From positions 1,054,001-1,118,000 of the forward strand of contig JAPFBL010000048.1 of the NCBI GenBank assembly GCA_026182355.1: a stretch of DNA of 64,000 bases. Direction: 5' to 3'. Below are positions 23,446 to 35,429 of this stretch, in pieces (position 1 is the stretch's first letter; the number at the start of each line of letters is the position of its first letter). Origin of the DNA: Hermatobates lingyangjiaoensis. Its lineage: Eukaryota > Arthropoda > Insecta > Hemiptera > Hermatobatidae. The notes beneath the pieces were generated by a model. That model did no database searches, was not told the origin of the DNA, and saw nothing but the letters and a program-made list of their open reading frames with translations. The position numbers and the translations under genes were made by a program.

Positions 23446-24600
23446 AATTTTTTGCCCGGAAGAATATGAGACGAGAGCACTTTTCTTGAAATCTATAACT
23501 TCTAACCCAACGGATCTTTTGTGATCGCTTTGACGCCCCTTAAAATATTTTTTGAAGGGCAATGTATCTGGCAACATATAGGCCAAATATTGTTTCATTC
23601 TATTAATCTTTATAACACATATTTTATGCAGGCATTTTCAATTTGTACCATTCTGAATATGCTACAAATTGCCTCATTCTTCTTATAAATATCTAAGGGG
23701 AGTAGACACACTTTTTAGTTTAGTAAGCCAAATTTTAGTGATTTTTAATTTTGTTTATGTTCCCACACAAACGATGCCATTGATTTTATCACAGCACTAA
23801 AAATAAGTTTGTAAGAGCCGAAGTGCAAATTTGGAATTACGACCCATTGGTTCTACCAAAGAATCACTCACAGCAGAACACTGCTATTGTTGCCTTAGTC
23901 ACGACCTTACAAGACTTTTCCAGTGCAGTGTAGTATCTAAAGATACTACAACGTTTCGCATACCTCTGAAAGTTCAAGGTCAGTGTTTTTATTGAGATTT
24001 TTTTAACCTACTTTCTTTCCTCTTGGCACAGGTATTAGGATGTTTTAGGTGAAAATTGTTTATATCCATATACCTATATTTTTGACATCTTATCAGAAGT
24101 TACCTTGCTTATCAGAACCTTGATTATTTAGAGTAGGTCATTGATTGTCCCAGTAGGATATCCACAACTAGTCACCACAACAGAAGCAACATCACAACTT
24201 TCTAAGGACTGCCTTTAGTATTTATAATTAAAGCTGTGGTAAATCTCTTATTTTAATTATTCTTTATGCGATTATTGTAATATATTACACAATTTGTAGA
24301 TTAATTCGTCTATATATTAGTTTTGACTCCATGGATTCTGAGGTGTTTTATCAAAAGCTTCCTCAATGTCCAAGAAGGATCCCAAAACGATTTCATTAAG
24401 ACATGGGATTTTTCTGTTCTGTCAACCAAAGATTTTGAACTGAATGTTAATTGCAAATTCTGATATGAATGTTGTCTGTTAAAAAATTCTTATCTTCCGT
24501 AAATGTTCATGTTACTATAGACATATCCTAAGAATTCAAGGTTTAAGTTCATAAGAGGTTCTAATACAATTATTAACCTTTTACTTCACAGTATGTAAGT
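23446..24600. other. Region without a recognised gene
   Basis: Nothing beyond unassigned AT-rich sequence and a possible continuation of the LINE near 23470-23580. Confidence 0.3.
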
Positions 24601-24689
24601 ACAGCGATGATGAAAAAAACCTCAGGATTTTGACAAATTTAAATATTTTTGAAATATTGGACGCGAGGCCTAATAATCATTCGTGTGTC

Positions 24690-24860
24690 TTTCTGTTGTC
24701 AAAGTATATATATTTGCTCTATTTATATTATTTATTTTTCTTTCTTTGTTTACTTTATACCTTGTCCTTGCCCCTCCCTGCGTATGTTGGCAAACCTTTT
24801 ACTGCGACCACAAAGGGACTCTTCAGTGTGGCTTGACTCCTCATGCGAGTCTCATCTCTT
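24690..24860 (+). repeat. Penelope-type tail-like relic
   Basis: The block CTTGTCCTTGCCCCTCCCTG and the text following it correspond, in inverse orientation, to 25700-25865. It is probably a decayed member of the terminal-repeat families, but no core motif survives here. Confidence 0.3.
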
Positions 24861-25689
24861 CCGGTAACAGCGATTTCTCCAAATATCAAATTGAGTCATG
24901 TTTTCTAAGTGTTATCTTTTTAATGTTATTAGTTGAATTAATTATTTAATGTTAATTTCCTAATATTTTACAAATGGTAAAATGTTTGTCGGAAAGAAGA
25001 AAAATTGTGGCCTAAAATTGACCACATTGAGTATAATTATCATTAAGATAAACAATTATATATATATTTGTGATTATAATTATATATAATTATGATTATA
25101 TTATGATAAACATTTATGGCTATCATGAAGTATGAAATTTCAGGAACTAAGGTTTCTTTATTTACCAATATCTCCAAATGTTAAATTCCTTGAACAGTGT
25201 AGTTGTTTTCATGATGGCTCTTGATTTCATCTCCGTCGAAATTTCAGTTATGCTACTCATAATACAGTGGAGGTGTCATTCTGAGATGTATGGAGAGTGG
25301 CTGAAGAGATATATATAATACGATGACTATTTCGAACCAGAGGAATAACTTTAGACCGAAATGAAGGCGCCACTTCACGTAGGAGTGGCGGAATTTCGCG
25401 GGCGTCAAGGTTGTGGTCGTTGCAACATTACCCATGACTCTCTCAGACTATGGTTTCACTTAATATGACTCTAAAATTAATAGAATTGATGTCTGATATA
25501 TGTTTATCCATTGCAAAGCTAATTCCTTTCGTTGATTTTATATATATCTGGTACCTTGTCGTTGATCAACTGGACTTGAGAGTTTTTATTTTTCACTATT
25601 TTTTTTTTTTTTGTTAGCTCAATATTTCTCACTGAAAAGCTGCATATTAAATGATTTTACTCTATTTATATCAAATAAAATATATATAA

Positions 25690-25865
25690 ATGAAACACGA
25701 AAAGAATAGACTGCAAAAACTCACTTGATTTTTGACGAATTATCATCCTCAAGAGAATAGTTATAATTCTCTTGAGGGGCGAAACCACAGTGAAACGATA
25801 CCTTCGTCGTAGATGGAGTAAAAGTGCTGTCGCATATGCAGGGAGGGTGAGGGACAAGAAATAAG
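25690..25865 (-). repeat. Penelope-type tail relic with degenerate hammerhead-like core
   Basis: The minus strand has TTGAGGA, T, GAT-AATTC-GTC and AAAA (25730-25760), which is family D-like with C3 and the GAAA G substituted. A 13-base hairpin CCTCAAGAGAAT/ATTCTCTTGAGG sits beside it at 25751-25780. Confidence 0.4.
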
Positions 25866-26052
25866 AAAACTAAATATTAAATTAACTAATATAAATAAAA
25901 CAGATAATAATGTCCAATCAAATAATGCTAAATAACAGGAGTAAATAATAATTAAAAACGAAATAAAAAAGTGAACTACCATTTGATATTTAATCCACGA
26001 GTTGTTCTAGGACTAAGAAGACTGGTGTGTGCTTCTTTAGAACCCTTTAAGG

Positions 26053-26453
26053 CAGTGGTTCCCAAATTGGGCGGTAATGCAAAAAGGAGCTGGGATTCTA
26101 TTTCCATAAATTTAAAATGTTCATGCAATATAATTTTAGTGAAAACGCGACATGTAAACTTCTAGGAAACAATTTCTTAAAGTTATTTGTTTTGATAATT
26201 CATATTTATGTTAAAAGTACATTCTCACCTAAGTTTCTTTTATTAGTATTAATTCTTTTGCATAAATATGCTATGAAACAATACATCTATCGGATTCTAA
26301 ATAAATATTAGATTAGTAATTATTTTAATTTAATTATTAAAATGTTACTCATTTGGTTATTTAGTCTAGGAATCTGATTATTATTCAAAGGTGTTGAGTT
26401 ATAGGTTTATGGACCCAAGGGGGCGGTCACTTGAAGAAGTTTGGGAAACACTG
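26053..26453. mobile_element. hAT-type MITE
   Basis: Termini CAGTGGTTCCCAAATTGGG and, reversed, CAGTGTTTCCCAAACTTC are flanked by a perfect 8-bp duplication CTTTAAGG (26045-26052 and 26454-26461). The 401-bp interior has no transposase motif. Duplication length and CAGTG ends are diagnostic for hAT. Confidence 0.9.
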
Positions 26454-26535
26454 CTTTAAGGTGAAGCTTCATTTCCATTCACCAATCCCATGGTGTTGAG
26501 ATCGATGATCTGTTTAAGAATATATATATACATAT

Positions 26536-26800
26536 CAATGATCAAACCAGAATAAGAAATGGGAAAACAAGACTAAGATCTTTCAACCGTAACAAGCGGT
26601 CTTCGTAAAAACCGAATAAGTTAAATTAAATTAAATCCGTTAAAAACCTAACTGAAACACTAGATGCAGAAACATCTGGTCAGGGGTTGAGAAGAGTGGC
26701 AGTGAAGATGGGTATTTTAAAAGGTTGTAAGGTGAAGGAAAGGACAAATCGCCAGAGAGGGATGTTTGGAGATATTTCACGTGCTTTTGTAAAATCTTGT
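26536..26800 (-). repeat. Penelope 3' end, family A, core deleted
   Basis: The minus-strand tail runs from a protein-like block homologous to 62397-62520 to the family A end phrase near 26540. The hammerhead-like core is interrupted: the GAAA half is present at 26580, but the sequence jumps from ACGAAGACC straight into an unrelated stretch, losing CTG. The homology to 62397-62520 ties family A to the Penelope copy at 61318-62644. Confidence 0.65.
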
Positions 26801-26802
26801 TT

Positions 26803-26985
26803 ATATATATATATATATATACCATGATAAACGAAAAGCGGTCCGGCAGGACAGATAACACTTGAAATAAACAGTGACACATAGACTGAAACATAACAAA
26901 AGACTCACTTTTCAATATTTCGACCGTAATGGCGGCCGTCCTCAGGAGAAGAAGTGAATTGACGGAGATACGACAGTCAACTCAA
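26803..26985 (-). repeat. Penelope-type terminal repeat, family D, next to (TA)n
   Basis: A TA tract (26803-26821) is followed by the GGTCCGGCAGGACAGAT phrase shared with 10745-10775 and 50990-51005. The family D block GAAACATAACAAAAGACTCA (26889-26908) and the core come next. Confidence 0.65.
26904..26954 (-). ncRNA. Hammerhead ribozyme-like core, family D
   Basis: Minus strand: CTGAGGA (26939-26945), extra C, stem II GGCCG-CCATTA-CGGTC, GAAA (26918-26921), palindrome ATAT, T at the cleavage position. Stem I pairs CTTCTC with GAAAAG around one mismatch. The core is intact. Confidence 0.55.
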
Positions 26986-26999
26986 TATATATAACTCAA

Positions 27000-27166
27000 T
27001 ATATATATATATAACAGATTCAATAATATATCGACCGTTTGATAGAATAGGTGTGTTCTCTAATCGGGGTTCGGTCAATTTTCCAGGATAAAAAAAATCA
27101 AACTCTCGTTGCCAACGTTTCGGTTTTATTTAAAACCTTTTGTTATATATATATATATATATATAT
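27000..27166 (-). repeat. Family E terminal repeat between TA tracts
   Basis: The block GTGTGTTCTCTAATCGGGG to CGTTTCGGTTTTATTTAAAA matches the left arm of the 10842-11131 palindrome and stops at a (TA)n tract (27143-27166) before the CUGANGA element. Confidence 0.6.
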
Positions 27167-27599
27167 TAGTTGTACCATAGGTCAAGATTGGGAAAGTTGT
27201 CTTGTACGACCGCCTCTTCTGATGTTTACTTTTGCTGAGATTACAAATGATTTGGTTGGTTCGTTGGTCCTCAGTTCTTAAGATGATTTGCTAAGTGCAG
27301 TGGAGTTAGTGGACGGAGTGTCAGATGCTTGGTTGTGGGGGACGAGTGCTGGAGGCCTAACTGTACCTTGATAGTGTCCATTGTGCTGCTCCATTGTATA
27401 TCTTTGGCAGTGGGCTCCTTCTCCGTGACGAGACCTTCAACTACCATCATTTAGTCTCTCCATCAAAACTAACTTCTCATGTCAAGAAATCCCTATGATG
27501 CAATGAAAATTAGTTAACTAAACATAAATATAATTATAATTCTTTTCAATATTTGTATATGAATAATTGAAGTATATGAGTTTTGAACATAGATGTATA

Positions 27600-28060
27600 T
27601 GAATACATAATATTTGAAGCGTTGAAAATCAATTGAGGTTTGGTTTTTATTTTAATGTGGCTTCCGTGTACACATAATATTAAAGTATACATTACGTTTG
27701 ATTATTTCATTTGTTGTGATCAGTTATAACAAACTTCAAATCACTATTATTGAAAAATCTGACTTTATTATTATTTAACTGAGGGACTGAATGTCACCGA
27801 GCTCATTCAGCTGCCATATCTGTCCTATTGTTCATCTGTTTTCTGAATTTAACTTCAGATTTTATGATCTTCAATGAGCATCATGATTGTCCTTAGAGAT
27901 GTATCTCCACCCGGTAGTTTCAGCTGCCTTGTACTCGTATCTGCTTCCTTCGTCATGCATTCTGCAATTGCATCCTTGAGAAAGTTAGGTGTTGTGTAAA
28001 AGTACTGCAGGTCCCCAGTATACAGACGAGAAACCCTACCTGAAAATCAGGAAGGATTCA
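27600..28060 (-). repeat. LINE 3' fragment, second copy
   Basis: It shares phrases with 22640-23350 in the same order, including GTTTTTATTTTAATGTGGCT, ACTGAGGGACTGAATG and ATTGCATCCTTGAG. No readable protein segment remains. Confidence 0.4.
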
Positions 28061-28439
28061 AATCATATATAGTAGATGACTTGTGATCACTTTGACACCC
28101 CAAATTAAAATAGTTTGTGTGAATCATTGCATCTTGCAAAATACAGTCAAATTATTAACATTTCGTTTAACTATTTCTCTCTTATTGAGGATTTACAATT
28201 TTTTTATACAAAATATCAGTTTTCTATAGTTAAAAGTTCACCGCGAAAAAAATTCTAAAGTCATTGAATGAACCATAACGTCCCTTTCCGTCTAGGTAAT
28301 TTCAACAAAATAATATTCAGCTCATCCTCTAATAGTTGCTATTTTTGGGCTCAGTTTCGTGTAGTGGTGCCGTCTGTATTATATCAACAAGCATTCAAAA
28401 TCAATCATAAGTCATTTTTTTTTATTACATAAAATACCT

Positions 28440-28860
28440 TTCCATTTGTTTTAAAGAGTTCAGGTTTTTTTCAGTTATTTCTTTTGTTGGTTTCGTCATA
28501 ATACTGTAGATAGTAATTCAAAAGAAAGAAAAATGTCTGTAATCACATATATGCCAAAAAAGTGAATTTCCCATCATGTAATATCACTTAAAAACATTAT
28601 GGTAAATCAACACTATAGAACTGATTTTTGAGTAAAATATGAATTTGATCAATAAATTGTGTGGTTTGTGGCTTGCTCACTAGCTTTTGGATATAAACCC
28701 AACCACACCTACAGGCATAAACGAAAAACGTCAAAAAGAACAATGGGGTCCTCAGAAACATGTAAATCTGTCAAAAGTTTGAGAAAGAATTTGTTCATTA
28801 TTACTATACTTTACTTACGGTAATGTAAAAACTAGTTCTCAATCTTTATCTTTCTGTTAG
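28440..28860. repeat. Dispersed repeat, family H
   Basis: It shares scattered blocks with 41770-42410, ending in TACTATACTTTACTTACGG against CACTATACTTTACTTATAG. The shared order of blocks supports common origin. No class could be assigned. Confidence 0.35.
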
Positions 28861-28913
28861 TATATGAAATCGCGATGGCTGCCTTATGAAGGGATTAAAT
28901 ATATATATATATA

Positions 28914-29480
28914 TATTCACTGTTTTGTTATTGAGGGCTAGGTCAAATAAAAGAAAATAAACTCCTTTCTAGGCCGACGTTTCGATGTATTTGTACATCA
29001 TCTTAAGGGCTAAAATTAGAGTAAGACTATAATACATTTATCAAAACAATCTACAACTCACATAGAGAAATAACACACACTTTTGTTAAAACCAACAGAT
29101 ACATACAAAAGGTTATTTTATTATCAGAGTTGTTGAGTACACATCTATTTAAAAGTATCAGACAAAAGGAAATTAGTTTTACCTTGGAAAGTGTGCTACT
29201 GGTTATTTAAGTTTACTGGTAATTTCCTTTTGTCTGATACTTTTAAATAGATGTGTACTCAACAACTCTGATTATAAATAACCTTTTGTATGTATCTGTT
29301 GGTTTTAACAAAAGTGTGTGTTATTTCTCTATGTGAGTTGTAGATTGTTTTGATAAATGTATTATAGTCTTACTCTAATTTTAGCCCTGAAGATGATGTA
29401 CAAATACATCGAAACGTCGGCCTAGAAAGGAGTTTATTTTCTTTTATTTGACCTAGCCCTCAATAACAAAACAGTGAATA
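28914..29480. repeat. 567-bp foldback palindrome, Penelope-type family C
   Basis: Left arm 28914-29174 and right arm 29221-29480 are nearly perfect inverted copies separated by 46 bases. A (TA)n run precedes the left arm. Each arm carries a hammerhead-like core. A single substitution near 29015 breaks the left one (CTTAAGA), while the right one reads CTGAAGA. Confidence 0.9.
29378..29430 (+). ncRNA. Hammerhead ribozyme-like core, family C
   Basis: CTGAAGA (29387-29393), extra T, a perfect six-pair stem II GATGTA-CAAA-TACATC, GAAA (29411-29414), palindrome ACGT, C at 29418 as the cleavage base. GCC before the core pairs with GGC after it as the base of stem I, with TA and TTT/AAA pairing further out past bulges. 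The cleavage triplet is the favoured GUC. It is sense to the Rhotekin intron. Confidence 0.65.
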
Positions 29481-29528
29481 GAATAGAAGAGGTCAATAAC
29501 AATTTTTGAGTTTATATATATATATAAA

Positions 29529-29700
29529 AAGATTTCACATAAACACGTGAAACAACAATCAATGATTAAACCACAATAAGAATGGGAAAACAAGACTAAG
29601 ATCTTTCAACCGTAACAAGCGGTCTTCGTCAGAGTCAAAAACCCAACTGTAGTTGAAAGATCTTAGTCTTGTTTTCCCATTCTTATTGTGGTTTAATCAT

Positions 29701-29702
<2 letters not shown>
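29529..29702. repeat. Foldback palindrome, family A, one core only
   Basis: The left copy contains the full family A tail with core. The right copy starts at GTTGAAAGATC, so the inversion point falls inside the core, between stem II and GAAA. A (TA)n tract (29703-29747) follows. Confidence 0.75.
29600..29640 (-). ncRNA. Hammerhead ribozyme-like core, family A
   Basis: Minus strand: CTGACGA (29626-29632), extra A, stem II GACCG/CGGTT, GAAA (29604-29607), AGATCT, T, and stem I GACT/AGTC. Same arrangement as at 9678-9720. Confidence 0.55.

Positions 29703-29747
<45 letters not shown>
29703..29747. repeat. (TA)n microsatellite
   Basis: A pure TA tract abuts the family A foldback. Confidence 0.9.
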
Positions 29748-29751
<4 letters not shown>

Positions 29752-29979
29752 GTTTATACTGCAAAGCTTACCATATTGTGGCAATATTGTGGAGAGAACT
29801 ATTCATGTACTTGCGGAAAAAAACTGTAGTTAAGTGTCCCTAAAGTTGTTACTGACTACGAAATGCTATAAACCTTACTCAGTCCGGTATTGCAAATAAA
29901 GTAGTTCTTTTATTAACATTTTCAAGTTTGGAATGGTACAAACTCAACTTTTTGACAATAATTTTTTTTGTTTAGTTAT

Positions 29980-32063
29980 TTAAACGTGGCTACCGTTTGG
30001 GAATGTTGACAATACTCTTATCGTGCGGTAAAAGTATTGTGAAACTTACGGCCAGTCAGTTTTAATGACTTAATATATTTTAATTTTGATATATTCATTG
30101 TGTCAGGTATAACAAAAATAAAATCATTGTTTCATAGCAATCTCAAAAATTATTACCTTGGACCTTAATGGTCTTTTAAAGCATAATAAAAGACCTTCCT
30201 TTTAAGAATGCCATTAGATTAATGGAGGACTTCCAGTAATCTAAATACCTGAATCATCTTTTACAACTTATTTTCTTTACAAGACTAAATTTAATATGAT
30301 ATTTAGAGCTGTTGGAATGACCAGAAGTTTAATATACCAAATATTATCAAAAAGAAATCTGGTAATTTATATCTGCAAGAACTATATGCCCATTGCATCT
30401 TACTAAGATTTGTCAAACTGTGCTACTTGTGGTTATTAATGTATTTGGTAGTCACCATGCCGCAGTCATCCATCCAAAGACTGGAATAGTAAAACAAAGA
30501 TTGACTCAGGGGACCTTTGAGAGAGTAAATCCGTAAAATCTTGTCTTTTTTCCATGACCACTAGAATGTATACTAACGAAATGACAAAATGATTTCGTGT
30601 ATTTTAAGAAGTGATTGTCTTCTACTGGTAACATACACTGTAATGCTCGTAAATATCTTACGATTTTATAACAAATTAAAACGTTACAATCACGAAAAAT
30701 GCAATGTTCTTGTCCAAAAAGGAAATGAAAATACAGGTGTTTGCTGAATTTTAAGCTTCGAAATTTTACTAGCCGGAATAATTGCAAGTATATTCTATCT
30801 TTTTACATTTTCATATAATTTGTTATAACTACTTGAAGCTATTTTGAAGTATATCTTGAATGTTTATCTATTTGACTGGAGTGTTAAAAACAAAAAAATT
30901 GAAGTGTCTTATACTCGTAACGTGTGCGATAGAGTCCATAAGATGGACAGATAGGCATTTTCTGTTTAGTTATGTTAGGACAGATAGGCATTTTCCCGTT
31001 TAAAATGTTATATTCTACTGGTAAAAATTCTTGACATTTTTTTTTCAATAGAATAATAGTTTTATGTAGTTAACATGCAAATGTTTCCAGTGCCAGTATC
31101 TAGTTGCTGAAAATAAATTTCTGGATTCAAGAAAGAATCCTTTCATGGTTTTACAAAATATGAAATAATGTTCTTATTCGTTCACAGAATGTCACCCGAA
31201 AGACAATACTACTTGTTTTCTATACAGGGGTATTTTGGTGAGTGATTCATGGTCTGGTACGACTATTATCGCATTTCAAAGATTACCGATTGAAACATAA
31301 GACAAAATTTACACCCTCCCTCTCCCATAAACTTAATAAATAGATTTTCCTGTTCATACTCTTTCCTGTCTTACTCATTTTTAAAATCCCTCTGTTGCTT
31401 ATGGCATTCCTAAAACATATTGACTTTTCCGTGTTTTGAGGTAAATGGCTGACGCTTGTTTGGTCTCGCTAGTTCTCAGTGGTCTCGAGAGGCTTATGAG
31501 ACGCATACTTATTTGAGATGAGTCCTACCTGACTCACACAAAGCCGACGACGGCATTACCTAAGTCGTAGGGCTTGTAACCCCACTCCAGCCCGTGGAGA
31601 GGTGACCTTGAGACACAGTATGGTCCAACCTTCATCTACAGACCTTCCCATGTGGGCTCTTTTGTAGGATAATTTACTACAGCTGGATATATAAACATAC
31701 CTTTCCAGTAATCTTATTACAAAACCTGCTTTCTTGATGTCCTCATATGTTCACGTATTCCTCAAGTACTTCCTCCACTTCACTTCTATTACATTACCAT
31801 TCAGAGGACTTTGGTATATCTTTCGATTTTTAAATTGTTCTTCATACATTAATGAACTTATGCATATTAATTTTGTTGACTAGTTTATAATCTTTTAGTC
31901 CGTGTAACTGTAAATTTGGGCAATTTAGTTAAGTTTTAGTTTCTTTTAGTATGTGTCGTATAGTACGTTACTCACTGTTAACGTAATGATTGATTTAATG
32001 GTTACTCAATTATTTTTCTGACTGATTCTATTGTTTACACGCTTATACACCCAAAATATAGTA
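29980..32063. other. Region without a recognised gene
   Basis: The first 200 bases resemble the LINE tail repeat (CGTGGCTACCGTTTGG and CCAGTCAGTTTTAATG). The rest is unassigned. A GC-richer patch at 31490-31640 could be an old SINE-like piece but has no clear A and B boxes. Confidence 0.3.
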
Positions 32064-32516
32064 CAGTAAGCCCTCCCATTAACGAACCTCGCATTTACGA
32101 ACTTTACGATTTAACCGACAACGTCCTGAGATGGGAATGTATGAGATATGTTGGGTTTTCCGATATACGCGTTCAAAACTGGCCTTCAGCGGGTTCGAGT
32201 CTCTTAGTTCAGTGGGTGTCGAATAAATTGTTTGCAATAATAACCAATTTATTCATTGCAATTGCAAATGATTATTGCAATAATAACACAACATTAACCA
32301 ACTTTTCCCATCATAAAGGTAAATATTTTTCTCAATTTTCTCATAAACAAAGAATATTTATTACTTATTAGATACTGTTCATCAGGTATGTGCATTGCCT
32401 TAGTGCGATGTTCTACCCCCTCCCCCCACCCCAAACCCCCCCATCTACGGACTTTCGGCTTTAATGAACTACATTTCCCCCACTCGCAATTTGTCCGTTA
32501 ATGGGAGAGTCTACTG
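32064..32516. mobile_element. pogo/Tigger-type MITE
   Basis: Ends CAGTAAGCCCTCCCATTAAC and, reversed, CAGTAGACTCTCCCATTAAC are flanked by TA at 32062-32063 and 32517-32518. The 453-bp interior has no transposase motif. CAGT ends with TA duplication are typical of the pogo group. Confidence 0.85.
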
Positions 32517-32518
32517 TA

Positions 32519-33480
32519 ATTCAAAGTTCTCTTCCAATTTCTTACTTTTGTAGGTTCATTGATGTAAAATATCTAGTATTATTCCCTTCATACTGTTACC
32601 GTATTTGATATGTTTTTTGTGTGTTGTAAGATTTCTTATTTTTTTTCTGTTTTGTGAATAAATACAATACATAGGATTTCGATTTGCACCCAAAGCCAAA
32701 TGATTTCCGAGTTTGAGAAATATCATTAGTAACGGTGTTCCAGTCAGGTATTTATAATATAATCAGTACATAGAAAAGATCTTATTAGTTCGCTATATCT
32801 ACCTTGATCACATTTGTCAGATGTATTGGCTTCAACTTTGTATATTGGGTAAATGTGAAAACATAAGTTTCGAACAGATGTACTTACTGGCTTGCAATGC
32901 AAAGGGTATTTATTGGCCCTTGTTTGTTTGGCTCAGTGAGCTTGTGAAAAACATTCTTGCTGTTTTTCTTAGTGTTGCGTTAGCCTTAGTTCGTCATGCG
33001 AATGTGCTAAACACATGTCAAACATTCGTTTGTTAAAAGAAAAAAAAAAAAGAAAGCACTGTAATATCTCAGTGTGAAATCCATGACAAATGTAAAACAT
33101 CAATCACTTCGTATACTGCTCCAACTTTTGTACATCTATATATATAGATAATACATGTAACATTAGAGATGGATATCCTCTTTTTAATTACAAAAAACTA
33201 CTGAATAATATCAGGTTAAAATTGTGTGGAAATGTTATGCTGTAAATGTCTTTTAAAATCATTAAAATATATTTTAAGTGGTAAGTGCATTCATGCTAAG
33301 TAACCAGTGCATTCAATAGACTTACAAAGGGACAGATTAGTTGCACAAGGCATCTTTTCATCATAAATTGCCAGTTCACTTACCCTGAACCTTTAAAGTT
33401 CCGTATTCCTTGAAATGATTGAGGAGTAACATTACATGGTAAAGTCATTTGAACTCGCGAGCTTTATACACAGTTATTAT
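32519..33480. other. Region without a recognised gene
   Basis: An open frame of 71 codons at 32821-33036 has no recognisable motif. Remaining sequence is AT-rich and unassigned. Confidence 0.35.
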
Positions 33481-33496
33481 TTGGTTTTTACTCATG

Positions 33497-33825
33497 ATTA
33501 GTGAGGAAAGATACATAAGTCTTCACAAACAAGGATTTAATTATAAAACGCGTTTCGAACACTTAATATTCATCATCAGATACACATACAATATAAATAC
33601 AAATATGTAAACTTATATAAAGAAAAAAAACAATTGGATTTTAGCTAAATATAAATATAAACTTTTTATATTATTATAAACTATTTTATAATAATATGAA
33701 AAAAATTATATATATTTGTGTTTATATTGTAGACATACGTAATGATGAACCCTAAGTATTGGAAACGCCTTGTATAATTAAATCCTTGTGTGTGAAGACT
33801 GAATGTATCTTTCCTGACTAATCCT
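33497..33825. repeat. Foldback palindrome, Penelope-type family B
   Basis: The arms are inverted copies from the GGAAAGATACAT phrase inward to an AT-rich centre near 33665. The left arm has an intact core; the right arm keeps GAAAC but has lost the CTG of CUGANGA. Confidence 0.75.
33546..33580 (-). ncRNA. Hammerhead ribozyme-like core, family B
   Basis: Minus strand: CTGATGA (33573-33579), extra T, stem II GAATAT-TAA-GTGTTC with two wobble pairs, GAAA (33553-33556), ACGCGT, T. Stem I pairing is poor here, so activity is doubtful. Confidence 0.45.
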
Positions 33826-34977
33826 GAGGCAATTTAGCGTTTTAACAGCAATTTCTTTCATAAGGAGTGGGTTATTATTTTCTCAAGTACTTGTAAAAGT
33901 TGCTCTTTGTAAGATAAAATCTCAAGTTCCCATGTACACACAGTCCTTGTCTTTTTAATTTCTTCTCTCATTCAAAAAATGATCAGTAGTGACAGAACGC
34001 AACATGCTTTACTGTATACATAATTTTATGAATTACTGTGTTTCAGAATTCCATTATGTTTCATAAAAACATAATTCGTTTTCCTTGACTAGTAGGAATG
34101 TTTTATGGGGCTTTATTTAGCTAATCAAAGTGATAGCACTAAATAAACAAAACACGTCATGATAACATATCTGACGTCTTTTTAAATTGCAAAGACTTTA
34201 TGGAAACTCACCCTGGATTATGTATTCATTCATTTATAGCGTGCATTATTTTTTTTATTTTTCTGAATTATTAATTTTACTATTTTATTTTTCATATAAT
34301 AATTTTATGGCATATACAAAAAAGTATTTAAATCTGCTTATTTCCGTTCTAACACAGCATACTGTAATGTTATTGTTGTTATCTCTATATATAAACTTCA
34401 TGTGTTTGTCTTCTTCATTTCCCTCAATGCCACATGCGCACTAACCCATTAGAAAATCTCTTTATCTTCATTTATGATGGTAATAATTTTTTTTTCTTAA
34501 CTGATTCAACTGAAGGATAATTTATGTTATTGATCTTATCTATGGATGCTCTATTCTCTTTTCTGACAATATTTTTACATTAATTATTTTATACTACTGT
34601 TGATTTATTATATGAAATATTTTTTATCGAATCCAACTAGAGTTTTTAAGCTTTATTTTTTTTTTTAAAGTAGGTACTTAAAATGCTGAAATGTCTACAT
34701 GCATGTTTCTGGTATAACCATGTGATGTACATTAGCATGGTGGTCCATAAAGCCTTTCTTTTCTATGCAAACATCTGTAAAATATTTATAAATATTTTAC
34801 AAAAAATGCAATATATATATATATTATATAATAATATAATATAATATATATATTATTTGTATCCTATAGCAAAAATATTTTTAAAAAAATGTAATATGTA
34901 TTATATGTAATCTATATCAAAAATACTTTGTAGAAATGTATAATATATACTTGTTTTAGATGTAATTTATATATATA

Positions 34978-35185
34978 TCAATGATCAAACTACAATATGA
35001 GATCGGGAAAAAATACTAAAATCTTTCAACCGTATCAAGTGGTCTCCGTCAACTGTAACAAGCGGGCTTCGTCAGAGTCTAAACACAACGTTGGGTTTTG
35101 ACTCTCACCCGCTTGTTATGCTTGAAAGATCTTAGTCTTTTTTCCCGATTTCATATTGTGATTTGACCAACGATTGTTATTTCAC
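34978..35185. repeat. Decayed foldback of family A
   Basis: Inverted family A tails are recognisable from the ATCAATGATCAAAC and GATTTGACCAACGATTGTT ends. The centre has a partial duplication of the AACAAGCGGTCT block. Both cores carry changes: CCGTCA and TCTCACC replace parts of CUGANGA. Confidence 0.65.
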
Positions 35186-35205
35186 GTTTTTATGTGGTTG
35201 GTGTA

Positions 35206-35310
35206 AACAACAACATTAATTTCCTAGATGTGCAGGTATCTGGAAATGATAATGAGCTATCAACAGCGACGTTTTTCAAGCCAACACACAGCGGAGGATA
35301 TATCTCAATA
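35206..35310 (+). pseudogene. Penelope-like reverse transcriptase, short fragment
   Basis: About 34 codons read NNNINFLDVQVSGNDNELST followed by ATFFKPTHSGGYIS. This matches the NFLDV-x-x-(x)n-LxTxxyyKPTHTGxYL block downstream of the catalytic motif in Penelope reverse transcriptases. The fragment begins directly after the family A foldback. It is followed about 130 bases later by an unrelated hammerhead-like core, so it probably belongs to a different Penelope copy than the foldback. Confidence 0.7.
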
Positions 35311-35429
35311 GTTGGCCGTGTAACCTTCTGTTAACCTGTTTGTCGTGTTCATAGACTGTTCATTTATTGTTTATTATTGTAATGTGATTTTAGGTATTTA
35401 GACTAATTTTGTTATGTGTAATTTTAATT

